Of a DNA stretch of 64,000 nt, positions 9,719 through 20,070 are shown in pieces. The DNA lies in NCBI GenBank assembly GCA_000169995.1, contig AAZW01000020.1:1-64000 (forward strand), in the 5' to 3' direction. Made by a program: the position numbers and the translations under genes. The notes under the pieces are model-generated. The model worked only from the letters and a program-made list of their open reading frames with translations. It was not told the DNA's origin and did not search any database. Origin of the DNA: Vibrionales bacterium SWAT-3. GTDB taxonomy: Bacteria; Pseudomonadota; Gammaproteobacteria; Enterobacterales; Vibrionaceae. Numbering within the stretch: position 1 is the first letter of the stretch; the number at the start of each line of letters is the position of its first letter.

Positions 9719-12700
9719 TTACTGCTCAGCTTCTTCAATCAGCTCTTGCACTGGCGATGCAGGTTTGTTTTGTGCAAAACCACGCAGGCCAACAACGTGT
9801 ACGTGCTCATGATCTTTGAAGACCTTACGTACCAGTTTGTAGGTTGTACCCTTCTCTGGGCTGATGTTCTCAGGTGCTGCAATCAGAAGCTGCATACCTA
9901 GACGGTCACACAGTTCAAACAGTGTAGAGATAGACTTCGCATCCAGACGTGCTGCTTCATCAAGGAACAACAAGCGACATGGAACAATGTCTTTGCTACG
10001 AAGTCGACGAGACTCTTCTTCCCAGCTCTGAACAACCATCAATAGGATAGATTGACCAGTACCGATCGCCTCACCGGTAGACAGTGCGCCCGATTCCGCT
10101 TGTAACCAACCATCAGAACCACGGTTAACTTCAACACTTAGTTCTAGGTAGTTTCGATAATCCAGTAGCTCTTCACCCAGAACTTGCGGAGAACGTTGGC
10201 CCATGTCGATGTGTGGGTTCACACGTTGGAACAACTTCGCCATCGCTTCCGAGAAGGTGAAACGAGTCGTCTCGAATAAGTCTTTGTGCTGCTCTTGTTG
10301 AGTCGCTAGACCCGATAGCAAGATTTCGTGGCTTTCACGGATCTTAACATTCAGACGTACGCCTTTAACCTGACCAAAGTAGATGTTCGACAAGCCTTGG
10401 TTCAGCATACGAATACGGTTCTGCTCACGCTGAATCGTCTTCTTAATGATGCTTGCTACCGACTCAGAGCTGATCGCTAGGCGGTTTTCACGCTGGGTCA
10501 GTTCTTCTGTTAGTCGAGCTAGTTCAACTTCCATCTCTTCGATTGCTTCAACCGGGTCATCCGTATGAATGATGTCTTGGCGAATACGCTCACGAAGGTG
10601 TTGGTAAACCGCAATGTAGAACAGAACCTTACGCTCTGGATGCGCGTTGTCTTCCGATAGGCGCAGCGAATCACGTAGGTCGTCATTATCAGCCACAGCC
10701 AAACGCAACGCACCCAGTGATTTATCCGACATTGAGCGAAGTTCGCCCGCCGTTAGGTAAGCCAGTTCACGCTTGTGTAGACGACGTTCAACGTCATTCT
10801 CACGAGCTAAACGCAGTACTGAACACCAACCTGCTTTTGCCGCAACAACGAAGGTACGAAGCTCTGTGTACTCTTTCTGTACTTTCTTAAGACGCTTAGC
10901 CAGTGCTTTCATCTCAATTTCAGTTGAGGTGATCGTGCGTTCGTATTCGCTCTTACGGCTACGAGAAGTATGCAGACGCTCTTGAAGCTCGTCACGACGA
11001 CGTACAGCGCGCTCTTCAGCACCTTCATCAGCGTTAACACCGAACTCTTGAAGCTCTTGTTTGAACTCTTGAACCGTCTCTTGCTTCGCTTGGTGCGAGC
11101 TCTTCAGCGCTGCCAATACTTGGTTGTACTGGTTCATCTGTTCGCGAGCTTGCTTCAAGCCATCGCGGCCTTTCGCTCGAGCTTGTTCTGCTTGAACCAG
11201 TTTCGCTTTCAGTTGCTCACTCAATTCACTGCTCTTGTTAAGCAGGTCAACTGAGTCTGCGTAAGCAAAGTAGTGACGACGCTCAATCAGATCAGACAGT
11301 GCGAATACTTTGCCTTTTAGCGTTTGTAGCGCGTTGTCTGCTTGACGATACTCCGCTTCCAAAGCTTCGAATTGCTCTGGGTCAGCATCGAGTGCAGAAA
11401 CGATTTGCTCTAATGAAGTTAGCGCTTTGCCGTGAGTGTTCAAGTAAGACTTCGCTTCGCTTAAACGCTCTAATTGTGCTTCTAATTCAGCAAGACGCTC
11501 AGCTAATGTTTCGTCTTCAAGAATACGAACCATAGGCGCTAACTTATCAAGCGCAGCAATCGCCTGTTTACTTTGTTGAAGCTGGCTACGTTGCTGCTGC
11601 TCTTTAGAATCTAGCTCTGCCAGAGAACGAACAATTTGGTTACGCTTGTCGCGAACAGACGCTAACGCCTGTTCGGGATCAGCGTTGAACGCAACGTGCA
11701 GGTGCTTCGCAACAAAGCTGTTGAATGCTTGGTATAGACGATTCAGTTTTTGAGAGTCAAATGCTGCTTTCGCGTGGTTCTCAACGACAACGTCACGCTC
11801 TTCACGCAGTTTCTCTAAACGCTGTTCACGAGCCGCGCGACCAAACAGTGGGATCTCAGGGAAGCGAGAGTAACGCATTTGGCGATCGTTCAGTTGAACG
11901 CATACTGCGCCTTCCAACTCGTCCGCATTGAACGAGCTGTCATCAAACGCGTCAACATCACCTTCAAGGATGTAAAGGTCTTCAGGACAATCATCAAGAT
12001 CAACCAGTTTCTCTTTGATGCCATCAAGATCCGAAACCACAATCGCATGACGAGCTGGGCCGTACATCGCACTGAAATATGGCGCATCGCCAATTGTGAT
12101 GTCGTCGTAGATCTCTGAAAGCAGCACGCCACCAAGGGTGTCCGCTAAGCCTTTCAAGCGAGGATCGTTAGAACCACCTGGTGATGCTAGACGTTCAATT
12201 TCTTGCTCAAGTTCAGCTCGGCGAGTTGCCAGTTGATCTTTAGCCACCGCTTGAGACTTTTCATCTTCAAGCACTTGTTGCATTTGCGTCATCACCGCTT
12301 GGCTATCTTCTAGCTCAGCCTCGGTTTGATCTCTTAACGATTCAAGCGCATCGTTTGCTGTGATCCAAGCAGGAGCAATGGATTCAAGCTTTTGAATCTC
12401 TTGATCGTGGTTTTGCTGAACACGACGTTGCTCACTCTTGGCTTCACGCAGTTCTTCTTGAGCATACTCAAGCGTTTCGATTTGCATGGCATGACGTTCG
12501 CGTTCTTCTTCGAAAACCGCTTCGTCAGTCAGTGAAATGTTGTGTTGCTTTTGGTATTCAGTCGCCAGCTCTTTTGCTTGACGCTGCTGCGCCACATCAC
12601 GAGCCATGTCGCGATGCTGAGCACGCCATTGCTGTTCGTTCTCAACAACGTGTTTTGCGTTACGACCTTTTTCTAGAGCTTGTTTAGCGCTGTGAGACGC

Positions 12701-14179
12701 TTCTTTACGTTCAACATCACCAACAATGCTCTTAACCAAAGACAGCGCTTTGTCGAACTGTGCAGAAGCAGCAGAAGACATGTCTAGTTTGTGCTTCGTC
12801 GACAGTAGCGTTTGAGTGCTTGATTCTTCTTGTGCTTTTAGCTCAGAAACCAGAGTTAGTGCGCTTTCTGCCGTAATAGATTCATCACCAAGCAACTGCT
12901 TAGTTTTCTCTAATGCTTGAACTGCTTGCTGGTATTGAAGCGCACGAGTCTGCTGAACATCTAACGCTTGTTGATAGTCAGCAAGCTGAGTTTTCAGGCT
13001 ATCTACTTCTTCTTCAGTGATGGTTGCCTGCTCTTCAGCAAGAAGTACTCGCTCTTGAGCTTCTTCAACCACCATCATCTGCTCTTCTAGACGCTCATTA
13101 AGCTCTTCTAGATCTTCGCTGTAGCGAGCAATTTTCTCTTGCTGACGAAGTGCAGTTTGAACCAGTTGAAGGTGATCCGAAGCCGCTTGGTAATCTTGCT
13201 CTAGCGCTGATTCTTGATCCACCAGCAGTTCAAGTTCTTCTTGAACGCGATTCAACAGGTTGTTTTGCTCAAGTAAAGTTTCACGCGAACCAAACAGTTC
13301 ACCACGGAACTTCATGGTTTGATCTAACTTATTGCGACGATCGTTCGCATGGCGCATGTAGTCTGCCGCCACGTAATTAGTCGATTCAGTGATCAAATGC
13401 TTGAACAAGTCACGATCCGACTGAGTTGTCTTGATCGCTTCTAGCGTCATGCGGTTTTCACGCAGTGCCGATTCCATATCTTGGAATGCTTTCTTCACAC
13501 CACCATTTTGCGGCAGAAGGTAATCACGCAGAGAACGTGTAATCGCACTTGAGATACCACCGTAAAGTGATGCCTCAATCAGACGGTAGAACTTAGAGCG
13601 GTCGCTGCTGTTACGCAGCTTCTTCGGTACTACACCGTATTCGAACATCTGTGAGTGGTAATCCACAATCGAAGAGAACGCTTTAAAATGTGCGCCTTCG
13701 TATTGTGCAACTGCGGCTTTCACATCATTTAGCTGACATACACGTGCGTGGCTGTCTGAAACGTTCTGGATAAGCACGTCCGTTGGTTTCACGTGGCTAG
13801 GAAGGCCTTGGATAACGAACGGCTTGATGTCTACTTTCTTGTCACGACCAGCAACTTGCTGCAGTTTTACTGCAAACAGTAGGCGTTGGTTACGAGAGTT
13901 CACCACATCTAGCGCTGCATAACATGCGCCTGGCTGAAGCTTACCGTAAAGGCCTTTATCACGAGATGACTGTGAGCTGCCTGCTTCCGTTGTGTTACGG
14001 AAATGCAGAAGGCTTTGGTCAGGGATAAGTGCTGTAATGAATGCCGCCATTGTAGTCGACTTACCTGCACCGTTACCGCCAGAAAGCGTTGTAACCAATC
14101 CATCAATATCAAAAGTACGTGCGAAGAAGCCGTTCCAGTTGACCATGGTTAATGATTGATACTTACCTCTTTCAATCAT
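9719..14179 (-). CDS. mukB: Chromosome condensin subunit MukB
   Basis: MukB is the SMC-like ATPase of the MukBEF condensin, which organises and separates sister chromosomes. The 1486 residues match the family length. The Walker A loop SGGNGAGKSTT lies at about residues 33-43. Long coiled coils cover about 270-640 and 830-1115, with the hinge between them (SPGGSNDPRLKGLADTLGG onward). The C-terminal head carries the LSTGEAIGTGQS signature and Walker B RLLFLDEAARLD. The ATG at 14179 overlaps the inferred mukE stop as ATGA, so the two are translationally coupled. It is the last gene of cmoM-mukF-mukE-mukB. Confidence 0.98.
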   Translation of the reverse strand: MIERGKYQSLTMVNWNGFFARTFDIDGLVTTLSGGNGAGKSTTMAAFITALIPDQSLLHFRNTTEAGSSQSSRDKGLYGKLQPGACYAALDVVNSRNQRLLFAVKLQQVAGRDKKVDIKPFVIQGLPSHVKPTDVLIQNVSDSHARVCQLNDVKAAVAQYEGAHFKAFSSIVDYHSQMFEYGVVPKKLRNSSDRSKFYRLIEASLYGGISSAITRSLRDYLLPQNGGVKKAFQDMESALRENRMTLEAIKTTQSDRDLFKHLITESTNYVAADYMRHANDRRNKLDQTMKFRGELFGSRETLLEQNNLLNRVQEELELLVDQESALEQDYQAASDHLQLVQTALRQQEKIARYSEDLEELNERLEEQMMVVEEAQERVLLAEEQATITEEEVDSLKTQLADYQQALDVQQTRALQYQQAVQALEKTKQLLGDESITAESALTLVSELKAQEESSTQTLLSTKHKLDMSSAASAQFDKALSLVKSIVGDVERKEASHSAKQALEKGRNAKHVVENEQQWRAQHRDMARDVAQQRQAKELATEYQKQHNISLTDEAVFEEERERHAMQIETLEYAQEELREAKSEQRRVQQNHDQEIQKLESIAPAWITANDALESLRDQTEAELEDSQAVMTQMQQVLEDEKSQAVAKDQLATRRAELEQEIERLASPGGSNDPRLKGLADTLGGVLLSEIYDDITIGDAPYFSAMYGPARHAIVVSDLDGIKEKLVDLDDCPEDLYILEGDVDAFDDSSFNADELEGAVCVQLNDRQMRYSRFPEIPLFGRAAREQRLEKLREERDVVVENHAKAAFDSQKLNRLYQAFNSFVAKHLHVAFNADPEQALASVRDKRNQIVRSLAELDSKEQQQRSQLQQSKQAIAALDKLAPMVRILEDETLAERLAELEAQLERLSEAKSYLNTHGKALTSLEQIVSALDADPEQFEALEAEYRQADNALQTLKGKVFALSDLIERRHYFAYADSVDLLNKSSELSEQLKAKLVQAEQARAKGRDGLKQAREQMNQYNQVLAALKSSHQAKQETVQEFKQELQEFGVNADEGAEERAVRRRDELQERLHTSRSRKSEYERTITSTEIEMKALAKRLKKVQKEYTELRTFVVAAKAGWCSVLRLARENDVERRLHKRELAYLTAGELRSMSDKSLGALRLAVADNDDLRDSLRLSEDNAHPERKVLFYIAVYQHLRERIRQDIIHTDDPVEAIEEMEVELARLTEELTQRENRLAISSESVASIIKKTIQREQNRIRMLNQGLSNIYFGQVKGVRLNVKIRESHEILLSGLATQQEQHKDLFETTRFTFSEAMAKLFQRVNPHIDMGQRSPQVLGEELLDYRNYLELSVEVNRGSDGWLQAESGALSTGEAIGTGQSILLMVVQSWEEESRRLRSKDIVPCRLLFLDEAARLDAKSISTLFELCDRLGMQLLIAAPENISPEKGTTYKLVRKVFKDHEHVHVVGLRGFAQNKPASPVQELIEEAEQ

Positions 14180-14973
14180 GCTTCACCTTCTACTTTTGTT
14201 TGTTCGCCGTCGTTTGACTCAAGGTCAAAGTCAGCTTGATCGTAAATTCTTGTGACCGTTTCGTCACGCTGCATCGACTTTGATGCGCTTCAGCTTGCTC
14301 TTCATTAACAAGCTGCTTGGTTAGGTCGTGGAGTATGCACCACAGCCTTCACCATCACGGATAAGACGCAGTTGAGCTTCTTTCATGTCATCGCCAACAC
14401 GTACGTCCGCACCAAAAACGGAAATACCGCTTCGCTGATACGGAATTTGCCGGTTTCGCCAATCGCAATCAACATGCCGATACGACGTAGGCGACGTAGA
14501 GAAGTACGCACTTTTTCAAACAGTTTTTCTTTGTCTAAATCAGAACCAGACGCACGGTTTGTTGCTAGCTTCATGAGTTTTTTCTCATCCGCTAGTGCCA
14601 TTAGCTCTTCAAATAGCTCTTGGTTAGTGAAGATACCTTCATGTGCTAAACGCTCTGGGCTTAGGTACAAGAAACACAATACCTTACCAACCAGCATGTC
14701 TAGCTCAGACAACACACTACGGCCGATCAGCGACGTAGAACGTGGACGCAGATAGAAGAAACCTTCCGGAGCTTTCACAAGTTCTGTGTTGTAGCGTTGG
14801 TAGAAATGCTGAAGCTCAACTTCAAAATCAGACAGTAACGCGTGGTTATCTAGGTCTTCTGTTGAAATATGCTTACCTGAACGCAGCATGCTGTCTAGCG
14901 CAGGGAACAGTGGGTTCGCTATCGCTTTTACCAGTTTCTCTGGCATGTAATCATCAGTACTTGTTAATGACAT
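14176..14973 (-). pseudogene. mukE: Condensin subunit MukE, 3' end frameshifted
   Basis: MukE binds MukF and the MukB heads in the MukBEF condensin. The start chosen is the ATG at 14973 ([14 protein letters not shown]), overlapping mukF by 20 bp. The frame matches MukE up to [10 protein letters not shown] (about base 14423). It then gives a non-homologous tail and stops at 14383. In another frame the expected [19 protein letters not shown] continues, and two further frame changes are needed to reach LHDLTKQLVNEEQAEAH and then MQRDETVTRIYDQADFDLE, which ends in a TGA at 14176 overlapping the mukB ATG. The first break looks like extra A bases in two short A runs (14413-14424). The clustered indels suggest sequence error or real decay; the rest of the operon is intact. 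Confidence 0.85.
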
Positions 14974-16291
14974 TGGCTTGTACCTTTGCACCGAAATCGT
15001 TGATTGCCTGCCAATCTGGCTGAATAGCCTGATAGTCAGACTCTGAGTAACCTAAGCGCACCGCTTGGTCGACAACAATTCTGGCTAAATCAAAATGGTG
15101 TGTGCGAGGGTGTTCAGCGAGGTAGTCGCGTAACACAAGGCCAAGATCAATTGGCGCACCTTGCTGTTTGTGAGCTTTTAACATATCTGCAATTCTTTCA
15201 GACAGCAGATCGTTCACTTGCTCAAATTCTTCGTACTCTACGTCGAGTGGCGCTTGTCCTGTTACTTCGTCATCACGAAGCACTAGTGCTTCATCACGAA
15301 GATCCGTCAGCTTCTCAGCGTCGGCATAAGTTAGTAGCCACGGCGCATCAAAGTATTCCGTCACAGATTGACGTAGGCGCTGGCTGAAGGCACGGTTCTT
15401 ATCCATATCAATAGCGGTACGGATAAACTTGTGAACGTGACGGTCATAGCCGATCCATAGATCAATCGCTTGTTGGCCCCAACTTGTGATTCGGTCGAGC
15501 TTCATTTGCAGACCAAACAGGGTTTCGCCAACAAACTCGAGTTCATCGTCGCCGTAGACTATTTCTTGAATATCGAGGATCTGTGTTTGCAGTTCATCAC
15601 CTGCCGCCTGCAAGGTATCTTGCAACTCTTTTAGCGTGGCTGAGGTTTCTGATAGCAAGACTTCACAGTTGTTGATCGCTTCACGCCAATCTTTATTAAG
15701 AAGGTCGGCAATCTGCTGTTTTACGGTTTGCTGCTGCTCATCCATAACGCGTTGGTTAAGATCAATCTGATCGAAAATCTCACCAACAGAGTATTTGAGC
15801 ACGCCGTAAACGTTCTTTCTCCAATGCCCTGGCGTTCCACCTTTCTGTGCTGCTTCAATAGCTTTTGCCATTTCATCCGCAACCATAGAAAGTTGGATAG
15901 ACAGTTTTAATTTAGAGAACTGACGGTGACGTAAATAATAATCTGAGATACCAATTGCCAACGGTGACAAGCGGTAGATGCTTGCGCCATCGGTAATTTC
16001 GCTGGTAAAGCGGCTAATCAGCTTCTGTTTAACCAACTCATTAATTGCATTATTGGCACGAAACGCTGAGGCTTCACCAGTATCTTCAAACAGTCGAGTG
16101 ACGATAGTAAACGCATCATGCAGTTCACCCTCGCCTAGCTCTTCATCGAACCTTTCATTGCTTAATACTGCGATAGCAATCAAAAATGCTAAGCGCTCTG
16201 GCGGCAAGTTTAATGAAAAATCATGCTGCTTGACCCAGCCCACCAACTCATCAATTGGCTGCTCTTCGGCAGTTTGAGTCATTTCACTCAT
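14954..16291 (-). CDS. mukF: Condensin kleisin subunit MukF
   Basis: MukF is the kleisin that links MukE and MukB in the MukBEF condensin. The 445-residue length fits the family (about 440). The winged-helix N-terminal region begins with [21 protein letters not shown], and the protein ends LNDFG-like as [17 protein letters not shown]. The central helical part contains several Gln/Glu/Leu-rich segments. It overlaps mukE by 20 bp and follows cmoM after 125 bp. No disruption is visible. Confidence 0.97.
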   Translation of the reverse strand: MSEMTQTAEEQPIDELVGWVKQHDFSLNLPPERLAFLIAIAVLSNERFDEELGEGELHDAFTIVTRLFEDTGEASAFRANNAINELVKQKLISRFTSEITDGASIYRLSPLAIGISDYYLRHRQFSKLKLSIQLSMVADEMAKAIEAAQKGGTPGHWRKNVYGVLKYSVGEIFDQIDLNQRVMDEQQQTVKQQIADLLNKDWREAINNCEVLLSETSATLKELQDTLQAAGDELQTQILDIQEIVYGDDELEFVGETLFGLQMKLDRITSWGQQAIDLWIGYDRHVHKFIRTAIDMDKNRAFSQRLRQSVTEYFDAPWLLTYADAEKLTDLRDEALVLRDDEVTGQAPLDVEYEEFEQVNDLLSERIADMLKAHKQQGAPIDLGLVLRDYLAEHPRTHHFDLARIVVDQAVRLGYSESDYQAIQPDWQAINDFGAKVQANVINKY

Positions 16292-16416
16292 TGTGGTTCC
16301 TGTTACTGTTCTTCGTCATACCAAACACAGTAGATATGACGCCTATTTCTTTATAACGCGGGCTTCTTACGATTGCATAGCGCATATTGTGGTTTCTTTT
16401 ACCACATTCATCACTG

Positions 16417-17202
16417 TTATTGCGCAGGTTTTTGAGCCCAAACGTGAATATAACGGCCTAGTGACAGATATGGCTCTTGGCGACATAGCTGTTTTTCTAG
16501 TTCCAATACATCTTCAAATTGGTAATCGCCCATGTACTCCATATTACCTATGTAGTCACTGAAGGAGCGAATGCCTGATTTACCACAGATTTCTAGACCA
16601 GCGTCTTCTATCCATTGATAAACCTCTTCTGGCTTCAAGCCTTTTTGTGGTTGCAGCTTAAACCGTTTTCGATGTGGCATCCCATTCAATACATGAGGAA
16701 TGTTGCCACAAATCACATTTTTCAGGACTAATCCGTGGTGGTTGTAAAACATTATCGAGGCAATACCACCCGGTTTGACTTGTTCAAGTAGCAAATCAAG
16801 TGCTTCTTTAGGATCGGCTAGCCACTCCATAACGGCGTGAAACATCACAAAGTCGACTTTATCGTCGAGATGCTCTGCCACTTTTTGTACCGGCGAATGG
16901 ATAAACTGATATTGCTCTAACAGCCCAGCTTCGGTGATCCCTTCTTGAGCCAGCTTAAGCATCTCAGAAGAAAGATCACATAAAGAAACCTTATGACCCA
17001 GTGCCGCAATTTTTTGCGACATCTGTGCCAATCCGCCCCCAGCATCAAGCACATGCAATGGAGAAGCAGAACCTTCAAACTTGCTCAAAGCTTGTTCTAA
17101 ATCTTCCCATACGATGATCTGACGGATCTCTCCTTTGTCAGAGCCGTAAATATTTTTTGCAAATTTGTGGGCAATATCGTCGAAATTACGGTCTTCAGTC
17201 AC
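16417..17202 (-). CDS. cmoM: tRNA 5-carboxymethoxyuridine methyltransferase CmoM
   Basis: CmoM (formerly SmtA) methylates the carboxyl group of cmo5U34 to mcmo5U34 in some tRNAs, using SAM. The 261-residue protein has the class I methyltransferase loop VLDAGGGLAQMSQKIA (about residues 45-60) and the post-motif MFHAVMEWLADP, both typical of CmoM. It lies directly upstream of mukF in the same orientation, as in Escherichia coli. Its enzyme partners CmoA and CmoB are encoded at the left end of this window. Confidence 0.93.
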   Translation of the reverse strand: MTEDRNFDDIAHKFAKNIYGSDKGEIRQIIVWEDLEQALSKFEGSASPLHVLDAGGGLAQMSQKIAALGHKVSLCDLSSEMLKLAQEGITEAGLLEQYQFIHSPVQKVAEHLDDKVDFVMFHAVMEWLADPKEALDLLLEQVKPGGIASIMFYNHHGLVLKNVICGNIPHVLNGMPHRKRFKLQPQKGLKPEEVYQWIEDAGLEICGKSGIRSFSDYIGNMEYMGDYQFEDVLELEKQLCRQEPYLSLGRYIHVWAQKPAQ

Positions 17203-17317
17203 GGCTACTTGAGTTATTATGTCCTATCGTGCCTGCTATTCTGTCACAGGAATTTCAGGAATAAAGAGGCGATGTCTCTTTTTACTACTAAGTGATGTTT
17301 TTTCGGACTATTCGGAT

Positions 17318-18172
17318 ATGTTTGAGCTGAAAAAAGTAGTGTCTTCATTACTGATGCCACTACCAGCAATGTTAATTCTCGCATTTCTGGGCTTAGCCCT
17401 AGTGATGTTTACTACTAAAAGAAAGACTGGTTGCTTAATTACCCTCTCAGCCCTCTGTGGTATTTTCCTAATCGCTTTCCAGCCAGTTTCTAGTCAACTA
17501 TTAATGCCAATGGAAAGGCAGCACACTGCATTTTTACCTGTCGACGAGACCGTCGATTACGTGATGGTTCTTGGTAGCGGCCACGTCGTTGATGACCAGA
17601 TCCCACCAACATCTGAACTGAGTCGCACAGGCTTGATGCGTTTAAGTGAGGGGATTCGCATTTTACGCCTCTACCCGGGCGCTAAACTGATTCTGTCTGG
17701 CTACGGCGCTGGCACAGAGGTCAGCAACGCAAGAATGATGGCTAAGGTAGCCCTAGCACTTGGTGTTGCAAAGCCTGATATCATTCTGCTGGAAACAGCC
17801 AAAGATACCTGGGAAGAAGCTCGCCAAGCAGCAGCGTTCGTTAAGAATAAAAGAATGGTGTTGGTGACTTCAGCAAGCCATATGACTCGCGCACTGAACG
17901 AATTCAATGCTGCCGGCATGAAACCCTTGCCAGCACCGACCAACTATCTAGCACAAGAAGGTATTGTTGAGCCTTGGAATAAGTACATGCCTAAAGCGAT
18001 CTATCTGGAACAAACAGAGCGTTATTGGCATGAGACCATGGGGTTGGTTTGGCAAAGCCTACGTGACTGGCTAGACACCAGCAGTGATATTGCGGAAGAG
18101 CCAATCGTCGTGCCTGAAGCTTCGAGCCTAGCTGAAGATGATAATGTCGTTTCGGCAGCTCAGCCTCAATAA
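17318..18172 (+). CDS. elyC: Envelope biogenesis factor ElyC (DUF218)
   Basis: This is a DUF218/YdcF-type inner-membrane protein; in Escherichia coli ElyC affects peptidoglycan and enterobacterial common antigen metabolism. Two hydrophobic helices near the N-terminus (about residues 10-55) are followed by the DUF218 domain with YVMVLGSGHVVDDQIPPTSELS and LILSGYGAGTEVSNA. I chose the ATG at 17318 (MFELKKVVSSLLMPLPAMLI) over the in-frame one at 17219, because the former matches the known N-terminus and the added 33 residues look non-coding. It ends before a strong terminator and is divergent from cmoM. Confidence 0.87.
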   Translation: MFELKKVVSSLLMPLPAMLILAFLGLALVMFTTKRKTGCLITLSALCGIFLIAFQPVSSQLLMPMERQHTAFLPVDETVDYVMVLGSGHVVDDQIPPTSELSRTGLMRLSEGIRILRLYPGAKLILSGYGAGTEVSNARMMAKVALALGVAKPDIILLETAKDTWEEARQAAAFVKNKRMVLVTSASHMTRALNEFNAAGMKPLPAPTNYLAQEGIVEPWNKYMPKAIYLEQTERYWHETMGLVWQSLRDWLDTSSDIAEEPIVVPEASSLAEDDNVVSAAQPQ

Positions 18173-18198
18173 GCAGTCTACATAAAAGACTGAGTCAT

Positions 18199-18236
18199 AA
18201 AAAGCCGAGACATCACTGATGATGTCTCGGCTTTTT
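18199..18236. terminator. Bidirectional terminator between elyC and torR
   Basis: A perfect stem GCCGAGACATCA/TGATGTCTCGGC with a 4-base loop is flanked by AAAAA and TTTTT, between two convergent genes. Confidence 0.92.
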
Positions 18237-18276
18237 AATGTTTACTATTCTAGCGGACTAACATGTCCCGCAAGAC

Positions 18277-18990
18277 TTAGTCACCAGCGAACATGTAACC
18301 TTCACCATGAACCGTCACAAAGATTTGTGGATTCTTAGGGTCGAATTCCATTTTTGCACGCATGCGTCGAATCAGTACGTCGATAGTACGATCATTTGGC
18401 GCGTCTACTCGGTGGCTGATCATATTAAGAATACGTTCACGGCTTAATACCTGGTTAGGGTAAGAAGACAACGCAACCAATAATTCATATTCTGCTTTCG
18501 TCAGTTTTACTGGTTCACCGTTTTTGCTTAACGCACGACGAGGGATATCGAATGTCCACTCACCAAAACGAACCACTGATTCATCTTCAGATTCTTCAAC
18601 CGCACCGGCTGCTGTTTTACGAGCGGCAGAAATACGCCAAAGTAGGTTTTTAACTCGAACCAGTAACTCGCGAAGTTCGAAGGGTTTAGTAACGTAATCG
18701 TCAGCGCCCATTTCAAGGCCAACAATTTTGTCGATGCTATCCGTGCGTCCAGTAACTAAAATAATTCCAATGTCTGATTGACTGCGTAATTCGCGAGTTA
18801 GCATCAATCCATCTTCGCCTGGTAAGTTGATGTCCAGCATAATGAGGTCAACGTTGTTTTCTTCTAACACGTTTCTCATTTGAGCGCCGCTTTCTGCTTC
18901 GCTTACTGTGTACCCTTCGTTCTGGAAATAACCAACCAGTTTACTACGGGTCACCACATCATCTTCTACGACTAATACGTGATAGCTCAT
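18277..18990 (-). CDS. torR: Response regulator TorR
   Basis: An OmpR-family response regulator of 237 residues. The receiver domain has the acidic pair near residues 9-10, the phospho-acceptor Asp in LIMLDINLPGEDGL (about residue 53) and Lys in YVTKPFELREL (about 102). The C-terminal winged helix includes DRTIDVLIRRMRAKM. Segments such as GIILVTGR, GLEMGADDYVTKP and RVKNLLWRI fit TorR better than ArcA. TorR activates trimethylamine-N-oxide respiration when phosphorylated by TorS. It is divergent from torD; torS, torC and torA are not in the window. Confidence 0.88.
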   Translation of the reverse strand: MSYHVLVVEDDVVTRSKLVGYFQNEGYTVSEAESGAQMRNVLEENNVDLIMLDINLPGEDGLMLTRELRSQSDIGIILVTGRTDSIDKIVGLEMGADDYVTKPFELRELLVRVKNLLWRISAARKTAAGAVEESEDESVVRFGEWTFDIPRRALSKNGEPVKLTKAEYELLVALSSYPNQVLSRERILNMISHRVDAPNDRTIDVLIRRMRAKMEFDPKNPQIFVTVHGEGYMFAGD

Positions 18991-19029
18991 CTACACCACT
19001 TTTCTTATTTAATAGTTTCGGTGACTATT

Positions 19030-19039
19030 CTATTCATAA
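19030..19039 (+). promoter_or_regulatory. Possible TorR box between torR and torD
   Basis: CTATTCATAA matches the Escherichia coli TorR decamer CTGTTCATAT at 8 of 10 positions and lies in the divergent torR-torD region. Such a short match can arise by chance. Confidence 0.25.
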
Positions 19040-19244
19040 CTAGTAACAATTCTAGTGGTACTGTAGATAAATGCCAGAAACATGGATTTTTTTTGATACA
19101 AGACAATCTTAAACCTTGCTATTTGTCGTCTGGCACAATTCAATATAGGCATTACTACTAACGAGTAACTTTGCATTTCGCAAATAACCTCGTCATCAGC
19201 CTTGGTGTGTAAAAACACCACAAGACTAAATCAGGATTTACGTA

Positions 19245-19892
19245 ATGAAAGATACGAAAGCGTTCAATGAGCAAAGAGCAGAAATTTACTGGTGGTTATC
19301 AAGCTTATTCGCCAAAGAGCTCACTCAAGATGAACTTGACCACTACCACTCTGTTGAAATTCGTTCTTTCTTAACTGGTTTAGGCGAAAATGAAACACTC
19401 AAACCTGCGATTGATAGCTTAGTTGATGCACTAAACCGCTTACAAACGCGTGAAGATGCACAACTGGAACTGGCTGCTGACTTTTGTGACCTATTCCTAA
19501 AGACAGACAAGCATGGTGCCCTTCCCTACGCTTCGATGTACATCGGTGAAACTGGTCTATTAAACGATAAGCCAGCAAAAGAGATGGAAGAGATCATGGC
19601 TAAGCACAACTTAGTGGTTAACCAAGATCTAAAAGAACCAGCAGACCATATCGCTATTGAACTCGACTTCCTAGGTAACCTAATCATTCGCTCTAATGAA
19701 ACAGAATCAGAGGAAGAGTTAGAAAAGTCGTTTGAAGTTCAACAGCAGTTTATTGAGCAACAGCTACTCACTTGGATTCCAAAGTTCAAGGTTAAGTGTC
19801 ATGAGGTTGATGAGTTCGGTTTCTATGCATCAGTATCATCGCTGCTACTGGCATTCTGTCAATTAGACACTCAATATTTGGCTGGTGAATAG
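19245..19892 (+). CDS. torD: Molecular chaperone TorD
   Basis: TorD is the cytoplasmic chaperone that holds the molybdoenzyme TorA for cofactor insertion and Tat export. The 215-residue all-helical protein has the family segments [20 protein letters not shown] at the start, and [14 protein letters not shown] and [16 protein letters not shown] in the middle. It is encoded divergently from torR, which supports both assignments. A terminator-like hairpin follows at 19934-19963. Confidence 0.92.
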   Translation: MKDTKAFNEQRAEIYWWLSSLFAKELTQDELDHYHSVEIRSFLTGLGENETLKPAIDSLVDALNRLQTREDAQLELAADFCDLFLKTDKHGALPYASMYIGETGLLNDKPAKEMEEIMAKHNLVVNQDLKEPADHIAIELDFLGNLIIRSNETESEEELEKSFEVQQQFIEQQLLTWIPKFKVKCHEVDEFGFYASVSSLLLAFCQLDTQYLAGE

Positions 19893-19933
19893 CTTATTAG
19901 ATGACTAGGTAAATAAATTCAGTAGAATGTGAC

Positions 19934-19963
19934 AATTCACCCGGATTTCTGGGTGAATTTTAT
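19934..19963 (+). terminator. Terminator after torD
   Basis: The stem AATTCACCC/GGGTGAATT has an 8-base loop and is followed by TTATT. The T tract is short. Confidence 0.6.
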
Positions 19964-20070
19964 TGCGAGTATTTTCTAGTCAGTCTAAAATTGTGACCGC
20001 AAACGATAAAATATGAAACATTCACGAAATGCTATGCTTATTAAGTTTCAGAGCATTTCGGTGTTAAGAC

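Noticed and set aside
18277..18990. Naming the response regulator ArcA.
   Set aside because: Motifs and the divergent torD fit TorR better than ArcA.
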